Assembly: GCF_042611095.1 (NCBI RefSeq) | Contig: NZ_JBHFPV010000002.1 | Span: 620,001-684,000 of the forward strand | Direction: 5' to 3' | DNA from: Meishania litoralis | Lineage (GTDB): Bacteria > Bacteroidota > Bacteroidia > Flavobacteriales > Flavobacteriaceae | Length of the DNA stretch: 64,000 bases | Part shown: positions 35,198 through 44,518 of the stretch, piece by piece | Position numbering within the stretch: the stretch's first letter is position 1 | Layout: every line of letters begins with the position of its first letter | Notes under the pieces: generated by a model | What the model saw: only the letters and a program-made list of their open reading frames with translations | Databases searched by the model: none | What the model was told of the DNA's origin: nothing | Program-made: the position numbers and the translations under genes

Positions 35198-37192
35198 TCA
35201 TAGCATCCCTAAAAAATCATCTTCTGAAATAATCGGCACACCGAGGTTTTCGGCTTTTGTCTTTTTGCTCGGCCCCATGTTGTCGCCCGCGATCACATAC
35301 GAAGTTTTTGACGAAATTGACGAGGAAACTTTGCCCCCATTGTCCTCGATCAATTTTTTTAATTCATTGCGCCCAAGTTTTTCAAAAACTCCCGAAACCA
35401 CAAAAGATTTGCCTTTCAAAGTATCGGTCTGATTCTGCAACTGTGCTTCGGAAAGCGAAAATTGCAATCCGTATGATTTCAATCGGTTGACGATTTCAAC
35501 ATTTTCGGGGTTGTCGAAAAAAGCGACCACACTTTGCGCAATGCGCTCGCCGATTTCATCAACGGCGACCAAGTCGAGCATATTGGCCATCATCAGCGCA
35601 TCGATATTCTTGTAGGCCTTGGCCAATTTTTTTGCCACCGTTTCACCGACATACCGTATGCCCAGCGCGAACAATACCCGTTCAAAGGGAATGCTCTTCG
35701 AGGCCTCTACTCCGGCCACCAAGTTTTCCGCCGATTTTTCGGCCATGCGCTCCAAAGGCATGACCTGCTCTTTGGTCAAAATGTATAGGTCGGCATAATT
35801 CTTAATCAGACCTTCCTTAAAGAGTAGTTCAACGGTTTCACTGCCCAGACCTTCGATATCCATCGCCTTTCGTGAAATGAAGTGCTGTATCCGTCCCGTA
35901 ATTTGTGGCGGGCAGCCCATGTCGTTCGGACAAAAGTGTTGTGCCTCGCCTTCTTGACGGACCAATTCAGTGCCACATTCCGGACAGTTCGAAATATAAA
36001 TAGTCGAATTGGAATCGGTGCTGCGCTTTGTAAAATCGACCCCGATTATTTTAGGAATGATTTCGCCCCCTTTTTCCACAAAAACGGTGTCGCCCTCGCG
36101 GATATCCAACTTGGCAATCTGGTCGGCGTTGTGCAATGAGGCCCTTTTGACCGTAGTACCGGCCAACAATACGGGCCGTAAATTGGCGACGGGGGTGATG
36201 GCCCCTGTTCGCCCCACTTGGTACGAGATTTCGTTCAAAACCGTGGAAACCTGTTCGGCCTTGAACTTATAGGCCAATGCCCATCGCGGGGCTTTTGCCG
36301 TATAGCCCAATTCTTCTTGCTGTTGCAGGTTATTCACCTTGACCACCACACCGTCGGTTTCATAGGGGAGTTCGTGTCGTTCGGTGTCCCATTGTTCGAC
36401 AAAGGCCAAAACCTCATGGGTCGATTTGCACAACCTGGCGACCGAAGGAACCTTAAATCCCCACTCACGGGCCTTTTCCAGCATTTGCCACTGCGATTCA
36501 ATGCCCAAATCATTACCCGTTACTTGATAAAGAAGACATTCCAAGGGACGTTGGGCGACCAGGGCACTGTCTTGTAATTTTAAACTTCCCGATGCGGTAT
36601 TGCGCGGATTCATATAGGGTTCTTCCCCGTTCTCGATACGTTCTTGGTTCATTTTCGCAAACCCTTCGAAAGGCAATACAATCTCGCCACGGATATCGAA
36701 TTTAGCAGGATAATCGCCTTTCAATCGTAGGGGAACCGAACGGATCGTCTTTATATTGGTGGTCACATCGTCTCCCTGAAAACCGTCTCCCCGGGTTACG
36801 GCACGTACAAGGCTACCATCTTCATAGGTCAGGCTGATACTTGCCCCGTCATACTTCAGTTCACAGGTAAATTCGACTTCAACGTCTCCCAGAATCCGCT
36901 GAACGCGTTTTTCCCAATCTTCGAGGTCTTCCTTCGAATAAGAGTTGTCCAAAGAATGCATGCGATGCGCATGTACTACGGTTTCGAAATTTTTGGTCAC
37001 TGCGCCCCCGACCCTTAAGGTCGGCGATGAAGCATCGTAAAACTCAGGGTGCTTTTCTTCCAAGGCCTGAAGTTCCTTTAATTTCATATCGAATTCATAA
37101 TCCGATATTGTGGGTTTGTCAAGTACGTAGTAATTGTAATTGTGTTCCCGCAATACTTCGCGCAGCGATGCTATTTTTTGTTTTGCTTCCAT
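35198..37192 (-). CDS. ligA: NAD-dependent DNA ligase
   Basis: LigA seals nicks during replication and repair. The adenylated Lys113 lies in CELKYDGAS. The NAD-binding, OB-fold, zinc-finger (CPECG and the later CPND...C cysteines), helix-hairpin-helix and C-terminal BRCT regions are all in order. Length is 664 residues, normal for LigA. The ATG at 37192 is preferred; the ATG three codons upstream overlaps the TGTCATTCC repeat element. Confidence 0.97.
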   Translation of the reverse strand: MEAKQKIASLREVLREHNYNYYVLDKPTISDYEFDMKLKELQALEEKHPEFYDASSPTLRVGGAVTKNFETVVHAHRMHSLDNSYSKEDLEDWEKRVQRILGDVEVEFTCELKYDGASISLTYEDGSLVRAVTRGDGFQGDDVTTNIKTIRSVPLRLKGDYPAKFDIRGEIVLPFEGFAKMNQERIENGEEPYMNPRNTASGSLKLQDSALVAQRPLECLLYQVTGNDLGIESQWQMLEKAREWGFKVPSVARLCKSTHEVLAFVEQWDTERHELPYETDGVVVKVNNLQQQEELGYTAKAPRWALAYKFKAEQVSTVLNEISYQVGRTGAITPVANLRPVLLAGTTVKRASLHNADQIAKLDIREGDTVFVEKGGEIIPKIIGVDFTKRSTDSNSTIYISNCPECGTELVRQEGEAQHFCPNDMGCPPQITGRIQHFISRKAMDIEGLGSETVELLFKEGLIKNYADLYILTKEQVMPLERMAEKSAENLVAGVEASKSIPFERVLFALGIRYVGETVAKKLAKAYKNIDALMMANMLDLVAVDEIGERIAQSVVAFFDNPENVEIVNRLKSYGLQFSLSEAQLQNQTDTLKGKSFVVSGVFEKLGRNELKKLIEDNGGKVSSSISSKTSYVIAGDNMGPSKKTKAENLGVPIISEDDFLGML

Positions 37193-37195
37193 GCA

Positions 37196-37296
37196 TGTCA
37201 TTCCTGGCAGGCAGGAATCCGTTTAAGAGTTATTTTTTAATGTCTTTGCTCAATCGAGGGATTCCTCGTTTTGTTGCACTCCACTTCGGAATGACA
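37196..37296. repeat. small inverted-repeat element with TGTCATTCC ends
   Basis: TGTCATTCC (37196-37204) and GGAATGACA (37288-37296) are perfect inverted ends of a 101-bp element. Inside, ATTCCTG/CAGGAAT (37200-37218) and CGAGG/CCTCG (37255-37268) form further hairpins. It fills most of the gap between ligA and the LOG gene. A related but broken stretch (TGTCATTCG) lies at 37935. Confidence 0.65.
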
Positions 37297-37339
37297 AAAG
37301 ACCCTGTTTTACTATTTATACACAATAGGAATCCTATTT

Positions 37340-37930
37340 TCAGACCTGTTCCTTTTTAATCCATTTGGGCAAGGGAAGCGGTTTGTAATCTTCCATTTTT
37401 TGCAGCAGTCCCTCAACTTCGTCATCGACCAAGATCATCTTGTAGTTTTCCTTCTTCAAAAAACCTTGGGCGACCATTTTTTGCAACATTTTCAATAGGT
37501 CATCATAAAAACCGTTGGTGTTCAAAATGCCGATCGGTTTTTGATGCAGACCGAGCTGTGCCCAAGTAATCATTTCAAAAAATTCTTCCAACGTTCCGTA
37601 TCCGCCGGGCAGCGTGATTATACCATCTGACAATTCGTGCATCTTCAGCTTTCGCTCGTGCATATTTTTGGTAATGATCAATTCGGTGAGTCCGTCATGG
37701 TAGACTTCGCGCAACATTAAAAAATCTGGTATGACCCCGATTACCTTCCCATCCGCATCGAGTACGGACTGCGCAACCTTGCCCATAACCCCGATCTTCG
37801 CAGCACCATAGACGAGAACAATCTTTCTTTCGGCCAGCACCTTGCCCAATTCTGAAGCCCCTCGCAGAATGGCAGGATCGTTGCCTTCGCTACTTCCACA
37901 AAATACTACGATGTTCGCTAACTTTTTCAT
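37340..37930 (-). CDS. LOG family (TIGR00730) nucleotide 5'-monophosphate phosphoribohydrolase
   Basis: This Rossmann-like protein of about 196 residues has the family motif PGGYGTLEEFFE near residue 110. The CGSS motif follows the start, and YGAAKIGVMG is present. LOG enzymes release free base from nucleoside monophosphates, including cytokinin nucleotides. The in vivo role in flavobacteria is unclear. The ATG at 37930 is preferred to the one three codons upstream. Confidence 0.92.
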   Translation of the reverse strand: MKKLANIVVFCGSSEGNDPAILRGASELGKVLAERKIVLVYGAAKIGVMGKVAQSVLDADGKVIGVIPDFLMLREVYHDGLTELIITKNMHERKLKMHELSDGIITLPGGYGTLEEFFEMITWAQLGLHQKPIGILNTNGFYDDLLKMLQKMVAQGFLKKENYKMILVDDEVEGLLQKMEDYKPLPLPKWIKKEQV

Positions 37931-37979
37931 ACTTGTCATTCGTGTGCGGAGGGATCCTTCATGCCCTTTACCCCCCTTG

Positions 37980-38840
37980 CTAAAAGGATGTACTTGCTTT
38001 CAACATTCTATTATTTCCAAAAAGATCTTTTCGCAGTTCAATATCCTGAAAATTTTTCGCTTCTAAAAGTGCCTGCGAATCTTCCGCCAAATATTGATTG
38101 ATCTCCAGATAAAGCTTCCCATTTCCTTTAAGGTTTGCTTTGGCAAAGTCGGCAATTTTCGTATAAAATCGCAACGGGTCCTCATCGGGAACGAACAGTG
38201 CCAGTTCGGGCTCATGGCACAATACGTTTTCCGACATTTCCTTTTTATCCAACTCCCTGACATAAGGTGGGTTAGATACGACAACATCAAGTTCTATCTC
38301 AAATTCAACATTGAAGTTCAAAATATCAGCTTTGATAAATTCGATTTCAATCCCGTTCTTTTCCGCATTCTTTTTCGCGAGCTCCAGGGCCTTTTGCGAA
38401 ACGTCCAGGGCCACGACTTTTGCCCCCGGAAGGTTCTTTGCCAAAGCAATGGCGATGCACCCACTACCGGTGCCGATGTCCAAAATTCTTAGGTCTCGAC
38501 CGCGGTCGATCCGACAGTCCTCAATGATCCACCTTACAAGATCTTCCGTTTCCGGCCTAGGTATGAGTACATTTTCATTTACCCGCAATTCTAAATCCAT
38601 GAATACGGTTTTCCCGATTATATATTGAACCGGGCGATGTAACTTTAATTGGGCAAGCGCTTCGAACAAAGGTTGTTCCTGTTCTTTCGAAACAATCAAA
38701 TCAGGGCGCAGCGCCAAAACAAAACGCTCCAACTTCAGGTAGTGCTCGATCAAGAGGTAGAAAAAACTATCGACTTCACCTTGCGGGTAAATCGTATTCA
38801 ATTCGCGATGGAAAATGTTTTTTATCTCCCTTAACAGCAT
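37980..38840 (-). CDS. prmC: peptide chain release factor N5-glutamine methyltransferase
   Basis: PrmC methylates the Gln of the GGQ motif in release factors. The SAM site LDIGTGSGCIAIALA lies near residue 122, and the substrate-binding NPPYV is near 190. The N-terminal helical domain and IPRPETEDLV motif are typical. Length (286) is normal. It is divergent from ribD with 48 bp between the starts. Confidence 0.95.
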   Translation of the reverse strand: MLLREIKNIFHRELNTIYPQGEVDSFFYLLIEHYLKLERFVLALRPDLIVSKEQEQPLFEALAQLKLHRPVQYIIGKTVFMDLELRVNENVLIPRPETEDLVRWIIEDCRIDRGRDLRILDIGTGSGCIAIALAKNLPGAKVVALDVSQKALELAKKNAEKNGIEIEFIKADILNFNVEFEIELDVVVSNPPYVRELDKKEMSENVLCHEPELALFVPDEDPLRFYTKIADFAKANLKGNGKLYLEINQYLAEDSQALLEAKNFQDIELRKDLFGNNRMLKASTSF

Positions 38841-38876
38841 CTTTGCGTATTATAAAATCCGTGCGGTTTAAAGTCC

Positions 38877-38884
38877 TATTTTTG
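38877..38884 (+). promoter_or_regulatory. -7 box immediately upstream of ribD
   Basis: TATTTTTG matches TAnnTTTG and ends only 4 bp before the GTG start at 38889. If used, it would give a leaderless or nearly leaderless ribD transcript. Confidence 0.45.
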
Positions 38885-38888
38885 CGAG

Positions 38889-39941
38889 GTGAATATACAC
38901 ACAAAATATATTCGGCGTTGCATTCAATTGGGCAAAAACGGTATCGGCACGACTTGGCCGAACCCAACGGTCGGCGCCGTAGTCGTTCATAACGAGCGTA
39001 TTATTGGTGAGGGCTTTACCAGTGCCTATGGCGGGCCACATGCCGAGGTCAACGCCATTAATTCCGTAACAGACAGGTCATTACTTTCGAAAGCGACCTT
39101 GTATGTAAGTTTAGAGCCCTGTTCCCATTTTGGAAAAACGCCGCCCTGCGCCGATCTGATCATCGAACACCATATTCCCAGAGTGGTTATCGGGATCAAG
39201 GACCCGCACGAAAAAGTGGCCGGTAAAGGCATTCAGAGATTGAAGGATGCCGGTTGTGAGGTGCAGGTCGGAATTTTGGAGGATGAATGTCGCAAGCACC
39301 ACAAACGGTTCTTGACCTTTCATGAAAAGAAGCGACCCTTCATTATTTTGAAATGGGCCGTATCTGCCGATGGATTTATCGCCCCGGATAAAAGTTTAAG
39401 GAAAGACAACCCTGAGCCCCATTGGATCACCAATTCGAAATCAAGGCAATTGGTGCACAAATGGCGAAGCGAAGAACAGGCCATTTTGGTAGGAACGCAT
39501 ACCGTAATGGAAGACAATCCGAAGTTAAATGTTCGCGAGTGGGAAGGAAAATCCCCAATACGTATCGTTCTTGACAGAGACGGAAAAATTCCGAAGGAAG
39601 CCCATGTACTTGACGGAAGCATCACTACATTGGTATTGACCGCTAAAAAAGATATGGGAAATTCACAAAACATCGAGTATATCGAAATTGATTTTGGGAA
39701 GGGCATTGCCCCCCAAATCAATGAGGTGCTTTTCAAAAAAAACATTGTTAGCCTGATCGTAGAAGGTGGCGCAAAGACCCTACAGACTTTTATCGATGCG
39801 AACCTTTGGGATGAAGCCCGCGTTTTTAGAAGTATGACAAACTTTAAAAAAGGACTGAAAGCACCGATTTTTTCGGGAAAACTTGTTGGCGAACAAAAAA
39901 TATTGAACGACACCCTAACCACATACCGAAATGATCAATAA
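38889..39941 (+). CDS. ribD: bifunctional riboflavin deaminase/reductase RibD
   Basis: RibD carries out two steps of riboflavin synthesis: deamination of the pyrimidine and reduction of the ribose. Zinc ligands are His51 (PHAEVNAI), Cys78 and Cys87 (PCSHFGKTPPC). The reductase half begins near residue 150 (LKWAVSADGFI). The start is GTG at 38889. An in-frame TAA at 38853 and no other start codon leave no alternative before the deaminase core. It leads the ribD-HAD-DMT-YigZ operon. Confidence 0.94.
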   Translation: MNIHTKYIRRCIQLGKNGIGTTWPNPTVGAVVVHNERIIGEGFTSAYGGPHAEVNAINSVTDRSLLSKATLYVSLEPCSHFGKTPPCADLIIEHHIPRVVIGIKDPHEKVAGKGIQRLKDAGCEVQVGILEDECRKHHKRFLTFHEKKRPFIILKWAVSADGFIAPDKSLRKDNPEPHWITNSKSRQLVHKWRSEEQAILVGTHTVMEDNPKLNVREWEGKSPIRIVLDRDGKIPKEAHVLDGSITTLVLTAKKDMGNSQNIEYIEIDFGKGIAPQINEVLFKKNIVSLIVEGGAKTLQTFIDANLWDEARVFRSMTNFKKGLKAPIFSGKLVGEQKILNDTLTTYRNDQ

Positions 39942-40545
39942 CATCATCTTTGACTTTGGTGACATTTTCATCAATCTTGACAAGCAAATCATTTTCCGAG
40001 AAGCAGAAAAATTTGGAGGCGCATTGCACCTGACCCCTGAAATACAGAAGATTCTTGATGATTTTGAAATTGGGGAAATTTCTCCCGACATGTTCATTTC
40101 GGCACTGCAAGAAGTCTATCCCAAGGCAACAACGCGGCAAATCGAAAATATATGGAACGGTATGTTATTGGATTTTCCCGATTATCGATTGGATTTCATT
40201 ACCGATCTGGCCAAGGAAAACAAATACCGTTTGTTTTTGCTAAGCAATACGAATGCGCTACATATTCCATATTTGGAAAAAAAATGGGGGGCCGAGAGAT
40301 TCGACCGCTTCAAGAACTGCTTTGAAAAGTTCTATTTATCGCAAGAGATCGGTCTGAGAAAACCCAATGCCGACATCTTTGAATTTGTACTCGATGAAAA
40401 CGGCCTAAAGACTGATGAAACATTTTTCATCGACGACTCAAAAGAAAATACCGATGCAGCCGAAAAGTTGGGAATCCGCTGCTGGAACCTGCAAGTGGGC
40501 GAAGAGGATATTGTCGATTTAAAATCAAGATTGCCACATGTTTGA
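39931..40545 (+). CDS. HAD family hydrolase (HAD-IA, YihX-like)
   Basis: This 204-residue phosphatase-like protein starts with the nucleophile motif IIFDFGDIF. The second position of the usual DxD is Gly, as in YihX-type enzymes, so this is not a sign of inactivity. LLSNTNALH (motif II) and GLRKPNADIFEFVL with FFIDDSKEN (motifs III/IV) are intact. It overlaps ribD by 11 bp. It might be the phosphatase that acts between RibD and RibH, but this is inferred from position only. Confidence 0.9.
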   Translation: MINNIIFDFGDIFINLDKQIIFREAEKFGGALHLTPEIQKILDDFEIGEISPDMFISALQEVYPKATTRQIENIWNGMLLDFPDYRLDFITDLAKENKYRLFLLSNTNALHIPYLEKKWGAERFDRFKNCFEKFYLSQEIGLRKPNADIFEFVLDENGLKTDETFFIDDSKENTDAAEKLGIRCWNLQVGEEDIVDLKSRLPHV

Positions 40546-41401
40546 TCTCGGTCTGAGCATACTCTGCTCTAGTTTGATCTTTGTCATTTTCAAACTTTTC
40601 TCGGTTTATAAAATAGAGACGCTTTATGCGATCATTACGAATTATATCGTCGCCTCTTGTTGTGGTTTTCTTTTTTATCATGGCAATATTCCGGTTATTG
40701 AAATTCCCGAAAAAAACTGGTTCTGGGGCACCTTTGCCTTGGGCATCCTGTTCATTACGATATTTAACATTATGGCGGCTACCTCGCAAAAATTAGGTGT
40801 ATCGGTGGCATCGGTGGCGACAAAGATGTCGTTGGTCATTCCGGTCGTTTTTGGTGTCATAATGTATAGTGAACAGCTGGGAGCCCTAAAAATATTGGGC
40901 ATTGTATTGGCATTGGTCGCGGTCTATTTTGCTTCCCATAAAGGTAAATCGGTCACTATTCAAAAATCGTCATTGCTATTGCCATTGCTCGTTTTTTTGG
41001 GATCGGGCATAATCGATACAGCGATCAAGTATATGCAGGAAATACACATAAAAGAGGCCGAATTCCCCCTCTTCTCTGCGACCGTTTTCGGGGCCGCTGC
41101 GATTACCGGATTGCTTTTCATCCTGATAAAATCCATTAAAAATCCCTTGAGGCCCAATCTTAAAAATATTTTGGGCGGAATAATATTGGGCGTGCCCAAT
41201 TATTTCTCCGTTTTTTTCTTGATGCGCGCCTTGCAGAACGGTACTTTGAACAGTGCTTCGATCTTCACCGTAAACAATGTCGCTATAGTGATGTTCTCTA
41301 CCTTATTGGGGGTCATGTTGTTCAAGGAAAAAGTAAGTTTGAAAAACTGGGCCGGCATTGCCTTGGCCGTTACTAGTATCTTATTGGTCGCACTGACTTG
41401 A
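40538..41401 (+). CDS. EamA/DMT family transporter
   Basis: This 287-residue inner-membrane protein has about 9-10 transmembrane helices in two repeated halves, the layout of drug/metabolite exporters. The second half contains NAASIFTVNNVAIVMFSTLLG-like hydrophobic repeats (SASIFTVNNVAIVM). The substrate is unknown. It overlaps the HAD gene by 8 bp and is followed directly by yigZ. Confidence 0.88.
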   Translation: MFDLGLSILCSSLIFVIFKLFSVYKIETLYAIITNYIVASCCGFLFYHGNIPVIEIPEKNWFWGTFALGILFITIFNIMAATSQKLGVSVASVATKMSLVIPVVFGVIMYSEQLGALKILGIVLALVAVYFASHKGKSVTIQKSSLLLPLLVFLGSGIIDTAIKYMQEIHIKEAEFPLFSATVFGAAAITGLLFILIKSIKNPLRPNLKNILGGIILGVPNYFSVFFLMRALQNGTLNSASIFTVNNVAIVMFSTLLGVMLFKEKVSLKNWAGIALAVTSILLVALT

Positions 41402-42016
41402 ATGACAAAAATACCCGATACATATAAAACCCTTCTTAAACCATCACCTGAAACACTCTTCAAGGAAAAGAAAAGCAAATTCTATGGTTATGCCTTTCCG
41501 GTTAGGTCGGAAGAAGAAGTAAAACCCATTTTGGACAGGTTAAAAAAGAAACACCATACGGCCAATCATGTTTGCTACGCCTGGCAGATAGGTATTGGCG
41601 AAATTCGCTATCGCGCCAACGACGACGGCGAACCGAACAATTCCGCAGGAATGCCCATTTATGGCCAGATACAGTCTTACGAACTAACGAATGTTCTTGT
41701 TGCCGTGGCCCGAATATTCGGTGGCACCAAACTGGGCGTCGGCGGATTGATAAGTGCATATCGTGAATCGGCAAAAATGGCCCTGGAAGCTTCAAAAATC
41801 GTAAAAAGAACCACACGCTTGCATTACAGGCTCGATTTTGAATATGCCGAAATGAATGTGGTCATGGCCAATATTAAAAGGTCAAGGCTCGAAATATCTT
41901 CTCAGGAAATGGGAGCCGCTTGTAGTATCATTCTATCGGTAGCCAAAAAGAACGAATCTAAAATGTTAGATTCATTCTTGTCTTTACATAAGGTAAAGGT
42001 TACCAAATTGAACTAG
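41402..42016 (+). CDS. YigZ/IMPACT family protein
   Basis: This 204-residue protein has the UPF0029 core: DDGEPNNSAGMPIYGQI, then VARIFGGTKLGVGGLI. The smaller C-terminal domain resembles the ferredoxin-like half of elongation factor G. Family members may bind RNA or ribosomes, but the bacterial role is unsettled. It starts on the base after the transporter stop and overlaps the convergent thioesterase gene by 4 bp. Confidence 0.93.
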   Translation: MTKIPDTYKTLLKPSPETLFKEKKSKFYGYAFPVRSEEEVKPILDRLKKKHHTANHVCYAWQIGIGEIRYRANDDGEPNNSAGMPIYGQIQSYELTNVLVAVARIFGGTKLGVGGLISAYRESAKMALEASKIVKRTTRLHYRLDFEYAEMNVVMANIKRSRLEISSQEMGAACSIILSVAKKNESKMLDSFLSLHKVKVTKLN

Positions 42017-42411
42017 GTCTTTAACTTTTCAAGAATATAATCGGGACATCGAACGGGTTTGTTTTTCTTCATATCGATAAAGGCCAAAACGGTATTTGCC
42101 TCAGCCAGAATTTCGTTCAAATCGTTATAGATCATATAATCAAATTCGATCTTTACAAGCGGCATTTTTTTTAGGCGCGTCTCGACAGTGATCAGGTCGT
42201 CGTAGGTCGCCGATTTTTTAAAATTTAGGCTCAATGACACCACTGGCAGCATAATGCCGGATTCTTCCATTTTTTTGTAGGAAATTCCCATATCTCTGAG
42301 CCATTCTATTCTTCCCATCTCTAGATATTGCGCATAGTTGCCGTGATACACGACTCCCATTTGATCCGTTTCGGCATAACGCACACGGAAAGATATTCTG
42401 TTAAAATCCAT
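42013..42411 (-). CDS. acyl-CoA thioesterase of the YbgC/4HBT hotdog family
   Basis: This 132-residue protein has the hotdog-fold signature VRYAETDQMGVVYHGNY. The conserved Asp in this motif and the following His act in thioester cleavage. The strand FDYMIYNDLNEILAEANTVLAFID is typical of the family. It is a single gene, convergent with yigZ and divergent from dnaA. The acyl substrate is unknown. Confidence 0.92.
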   Translation of the reverse strand: MDFNRISFRVRYAETDQMGVVYHGNYAQYLEMGRIEWLRDMGISYKKMEESGIMLPVVSLSLNFKKSATYDDLITVETRLKKMPLVKIEFDYMIYNDLNEILAEANTVLAFIDMKKNKPVRCPDYILEKLKT

Positions 42412-42618
42412 TGAATTTCAGGTAAAAACGATATATTTAAAAGATTTCGATTTGAAGCGGCTGAACATGCGAAAAAAAAAGGGCAAATTCAATAGGATTT
42501 GATTTTTTTTTTAGCTTTTTTGTTCACATATTTGCTCAACTAAGAAACAAGGTAAGCTCCGACCGAATTTCGACCAACTGACAAGACCACTAACCAACAA
42601 AATAAGAGACTTTTTTAA

Positions 42619-44043
42619 ATGAGTGTTACTGCTAATTCCGTATGGAACAATTGTTTGGCCTTTATCCAAGATAATATCCAACCGCAGGCATTCAAAACGT
42701 GGTTCGAGCCAATTAAGCCCGTTAAACTTGCGGACAATGCCCTGAGTATTCAGGTACCCAGTAAATTTTTCTATGAGTGGCTCGAAGAACATTACGTTAA
42801 AATTCTGAAAGTGGCACTTACGCGCGAATTGGGCGAATCGGCCAAATTGGTGTATGTCATCAGAATGGAGAACACCTATGGCAATCGCGAACCTTTTACC
42901 GAAAAAATACCTAGTGCGAATCGCAGCGGTGTCGACCCTCAAGAAATGGACGTACCTATTAAATCGAAAAACCCCGAGCTTCGCAATCCGTTTGTAATTC
43001 CTGGAATCCGAAACATCAAGATAGAGTCGCAATTAAACCCCAATTATAATTTCGACAACTTTTTAGAGGGCGATTCGAATCGTTTGGCCCGTTCGGCAGG
43101 TATGGCGGTAGCCAACAAACCGGGGGGTACTTCTTTCAATCCGCTTTTGGTCTTTGGGGGCGTTGGACTCGGCAAGACCCATCTGGCGCACGCCATCGGG
43201 GTCGAGATAAAGGACAAATATCCTGAACGTACCGTGTTGTACATTTCGGCCGAGAAGTTTACCCAACAATACATTGAATCCGTAAAAAAGAATACCCGCA
43301 ACGATTTCATCCATTTTTATCAGTTGATCGATGTTCTGATAATTGACGATGTGCAATTTTTGTCGGGCAAATCGGGCACACAAGATGTTTTCTTCCACAT
43401 ATTCAACCATTTGCACCAAAATGGAAAACAAGTGGTACTAACATCTGACAAAGCACCTGTCGATATGCAGGATATCGAGCAAAGGCTACTATCGCGGTTT
43501 AAGTGGGGACTCTCGGCCGAGTTGCAGAACCCTGATTATGAAACGCGAATTTCCATCCTTAAGAACAAGTTGTATCGTGACGGTGTAGAAATGCCGAATG
43601 AAATCGTCGAATATGTGGCCAAACATATAAAAACCAATATCCGCGAGTTGGAAGGTGCCATAATATCGCTCATTGCCCAATCTTCTTTCAACAAAAAAGA
43701 AGTGACGTTGGAACTCGCGCAACATGTCGTCGAAAAGTTCGTGAAGAACACCAAACGCGAGGTTTCAATAGACTATATTCAAAAAGTGGTCTCCGACTAT
43801 TTCGAGATGGATGTTGCCACCCTGCAATCAAAGACACGCAAGAGACATATTGTCCAGGCCCGTCAATTGGCCATGTTCTTCGCCAAAAAGTTTACAAAGG
43901 CTTCCTTGGCGAGTATCGGTTCGCAAATCGGAAAAAGAGACCATGCCACAGTACTTCACGCATGCAAAACGGTTGACAATCTTGCTGAAACCGACAAACA
44001 ATTCCGCAAGTATATAGATGATCTGACCAAAAAATTCTCTTAA
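42619..44043 (+). CDS. dnaA: chromosomal replication initiator protein DnaA
   Basis: DnaA binds origin boxes and opens DNA for replication. The N-terminal domain (WNNCLAFIQDNI start) is followed by a linker, the AAA+ domain with Walker A GGVGLGKT (180-187) and Walker B VLIIDDVQF. The C-terminal helix-turn-helix has the box-binding motif KRDHATVLHACK. Length (474) is normal. It leads an operon with a phosphatase and an RsmI-like gene. No cluster of DnaA boxes was seen in the 207 bp upstream. Confidence 0.97.
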   Translation: MSVTANSVWNNCLAFIQDNIQPQAFKTWFEPIKPVKLADNALSIQVPSKFFYEWLEEHYVKILKVALTRELGESAKLVYVIRMENTYGNREPFTEKIPSANRSGVDPQEMDVPIKSKNPELRNPFVIPGIRNIKIESQLNPNYNFDNFLEGDSNRLARSAGMAVANKPGGTSFNPLLVFGGVGLGKTHLAHAIGVEIKDKYPERTVLYISAEKFTQQYIESVKKNTRNDFIHFYQLIDVLIIDDVQFLSGKSGTQDVFFHIFNHLHQNGKQVVLTSDKAPVDMQDIEQRLLSRFKWGLSAELQNPDYETRISILKNKLYRDGVEMPNEIVEYVAKHIKTNIRELEGAIISLIAQSSFNKKEVTLELAQHVVEKFVKNTKREVSIDYIQKVVSDYFEMDVATLQSKTRKRHIVQARQLAMFFAKKFTKASLASIGSQIGKRDHATVLHACKTVDNLAETDKQFRKYIDDLTKKFS

Positions 44044-44048
44044 ATTAT

Positions 44049-44516
44049 ATGCCGGTTAAAATCTTGATGGTGTGCCTAGGAAATATTTGTAGGTCGCCAT
44101 TGGCAGAAGGCATTTTACAAAGTAAGGTCGATCCAAAAAAAGTAATCGTCGAGTCGGCAGGAACAGGAAGTTGGCACATAGGAAATCGGCCCGATGAACG
44201 AAGTATTGCTGTTGGCCTTAAACACGGAATCGACATAAGGTACCAACGATGCAGACAATTTACAAAGGTTGATTTCGACAGGTTCGACTTTATTTATACA
44301 ATGGACAAGAGCAATTATTCCCGTGTACTAACCTTGGCGGATACCAAGGAAAAAGAAATGAAAGTAAAGCTTATTCTCGATGAAATTGCAATCGATGTTA
44401 ACGAGGTTCCCGATCCATATTACGGTGGCGAAAATGGTTTCGAAGAGGTCTACCAAATGTTGGACCTCGCGTGTGATGCCATTGCAAAAAACTTAAAAAC
44501 CGGAAATAACGCTTGA
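44049..44516 (+). CDS. low-molecular-weight protein tyrosine phosphatase
   Basis: This 155-residue enzyme has the P-loop CLGNICRS with nucleophile Cys9 and Arg15 close to the start, as is usual. The general acid Asp lies in VPDPYYGG near residue 119. It dephosphorylates tyrosine residues, or in bacteria often controls polysaccharide export kinases. It begins 5 bp after dnaA, an arrangement often seen in flavobacteria. Confidence 0.94.
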   Translation: MPVKILMVCLGNICRSPLAEGILQSKVDPKKVIVESAGTGSWHIGNRPDERSIAVGLKHGIDIRYQRCRQFTKVDFDRFDFIYTMDKSNYSRVLTLADTKEKEMKVKLILDEIAIDVNEVPDPYYGGENGFEEVYQMLDLACDAIAKNLKTGNNA

Positions 44517-44518
44517 CA

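Noticed and set aside
37935..37979. TGTCATTCG stretch after the LOG gene start as a second copy of the 37196 element
   Set aside because: Only the first eight bases match and there is no inverted partner.
39931..40545. HAD protein thought to be inactive because the second Asp of DxD is Gly
   Set aside because: The YihX-type branch naturally has Gly there and is active; the other motifs are intact.
42519..42534. TTGTTCACAT upstream of dnaA as a DnaA box
   Set aside because: It differs from TTATCCACA at several positions and no second box is nearby.
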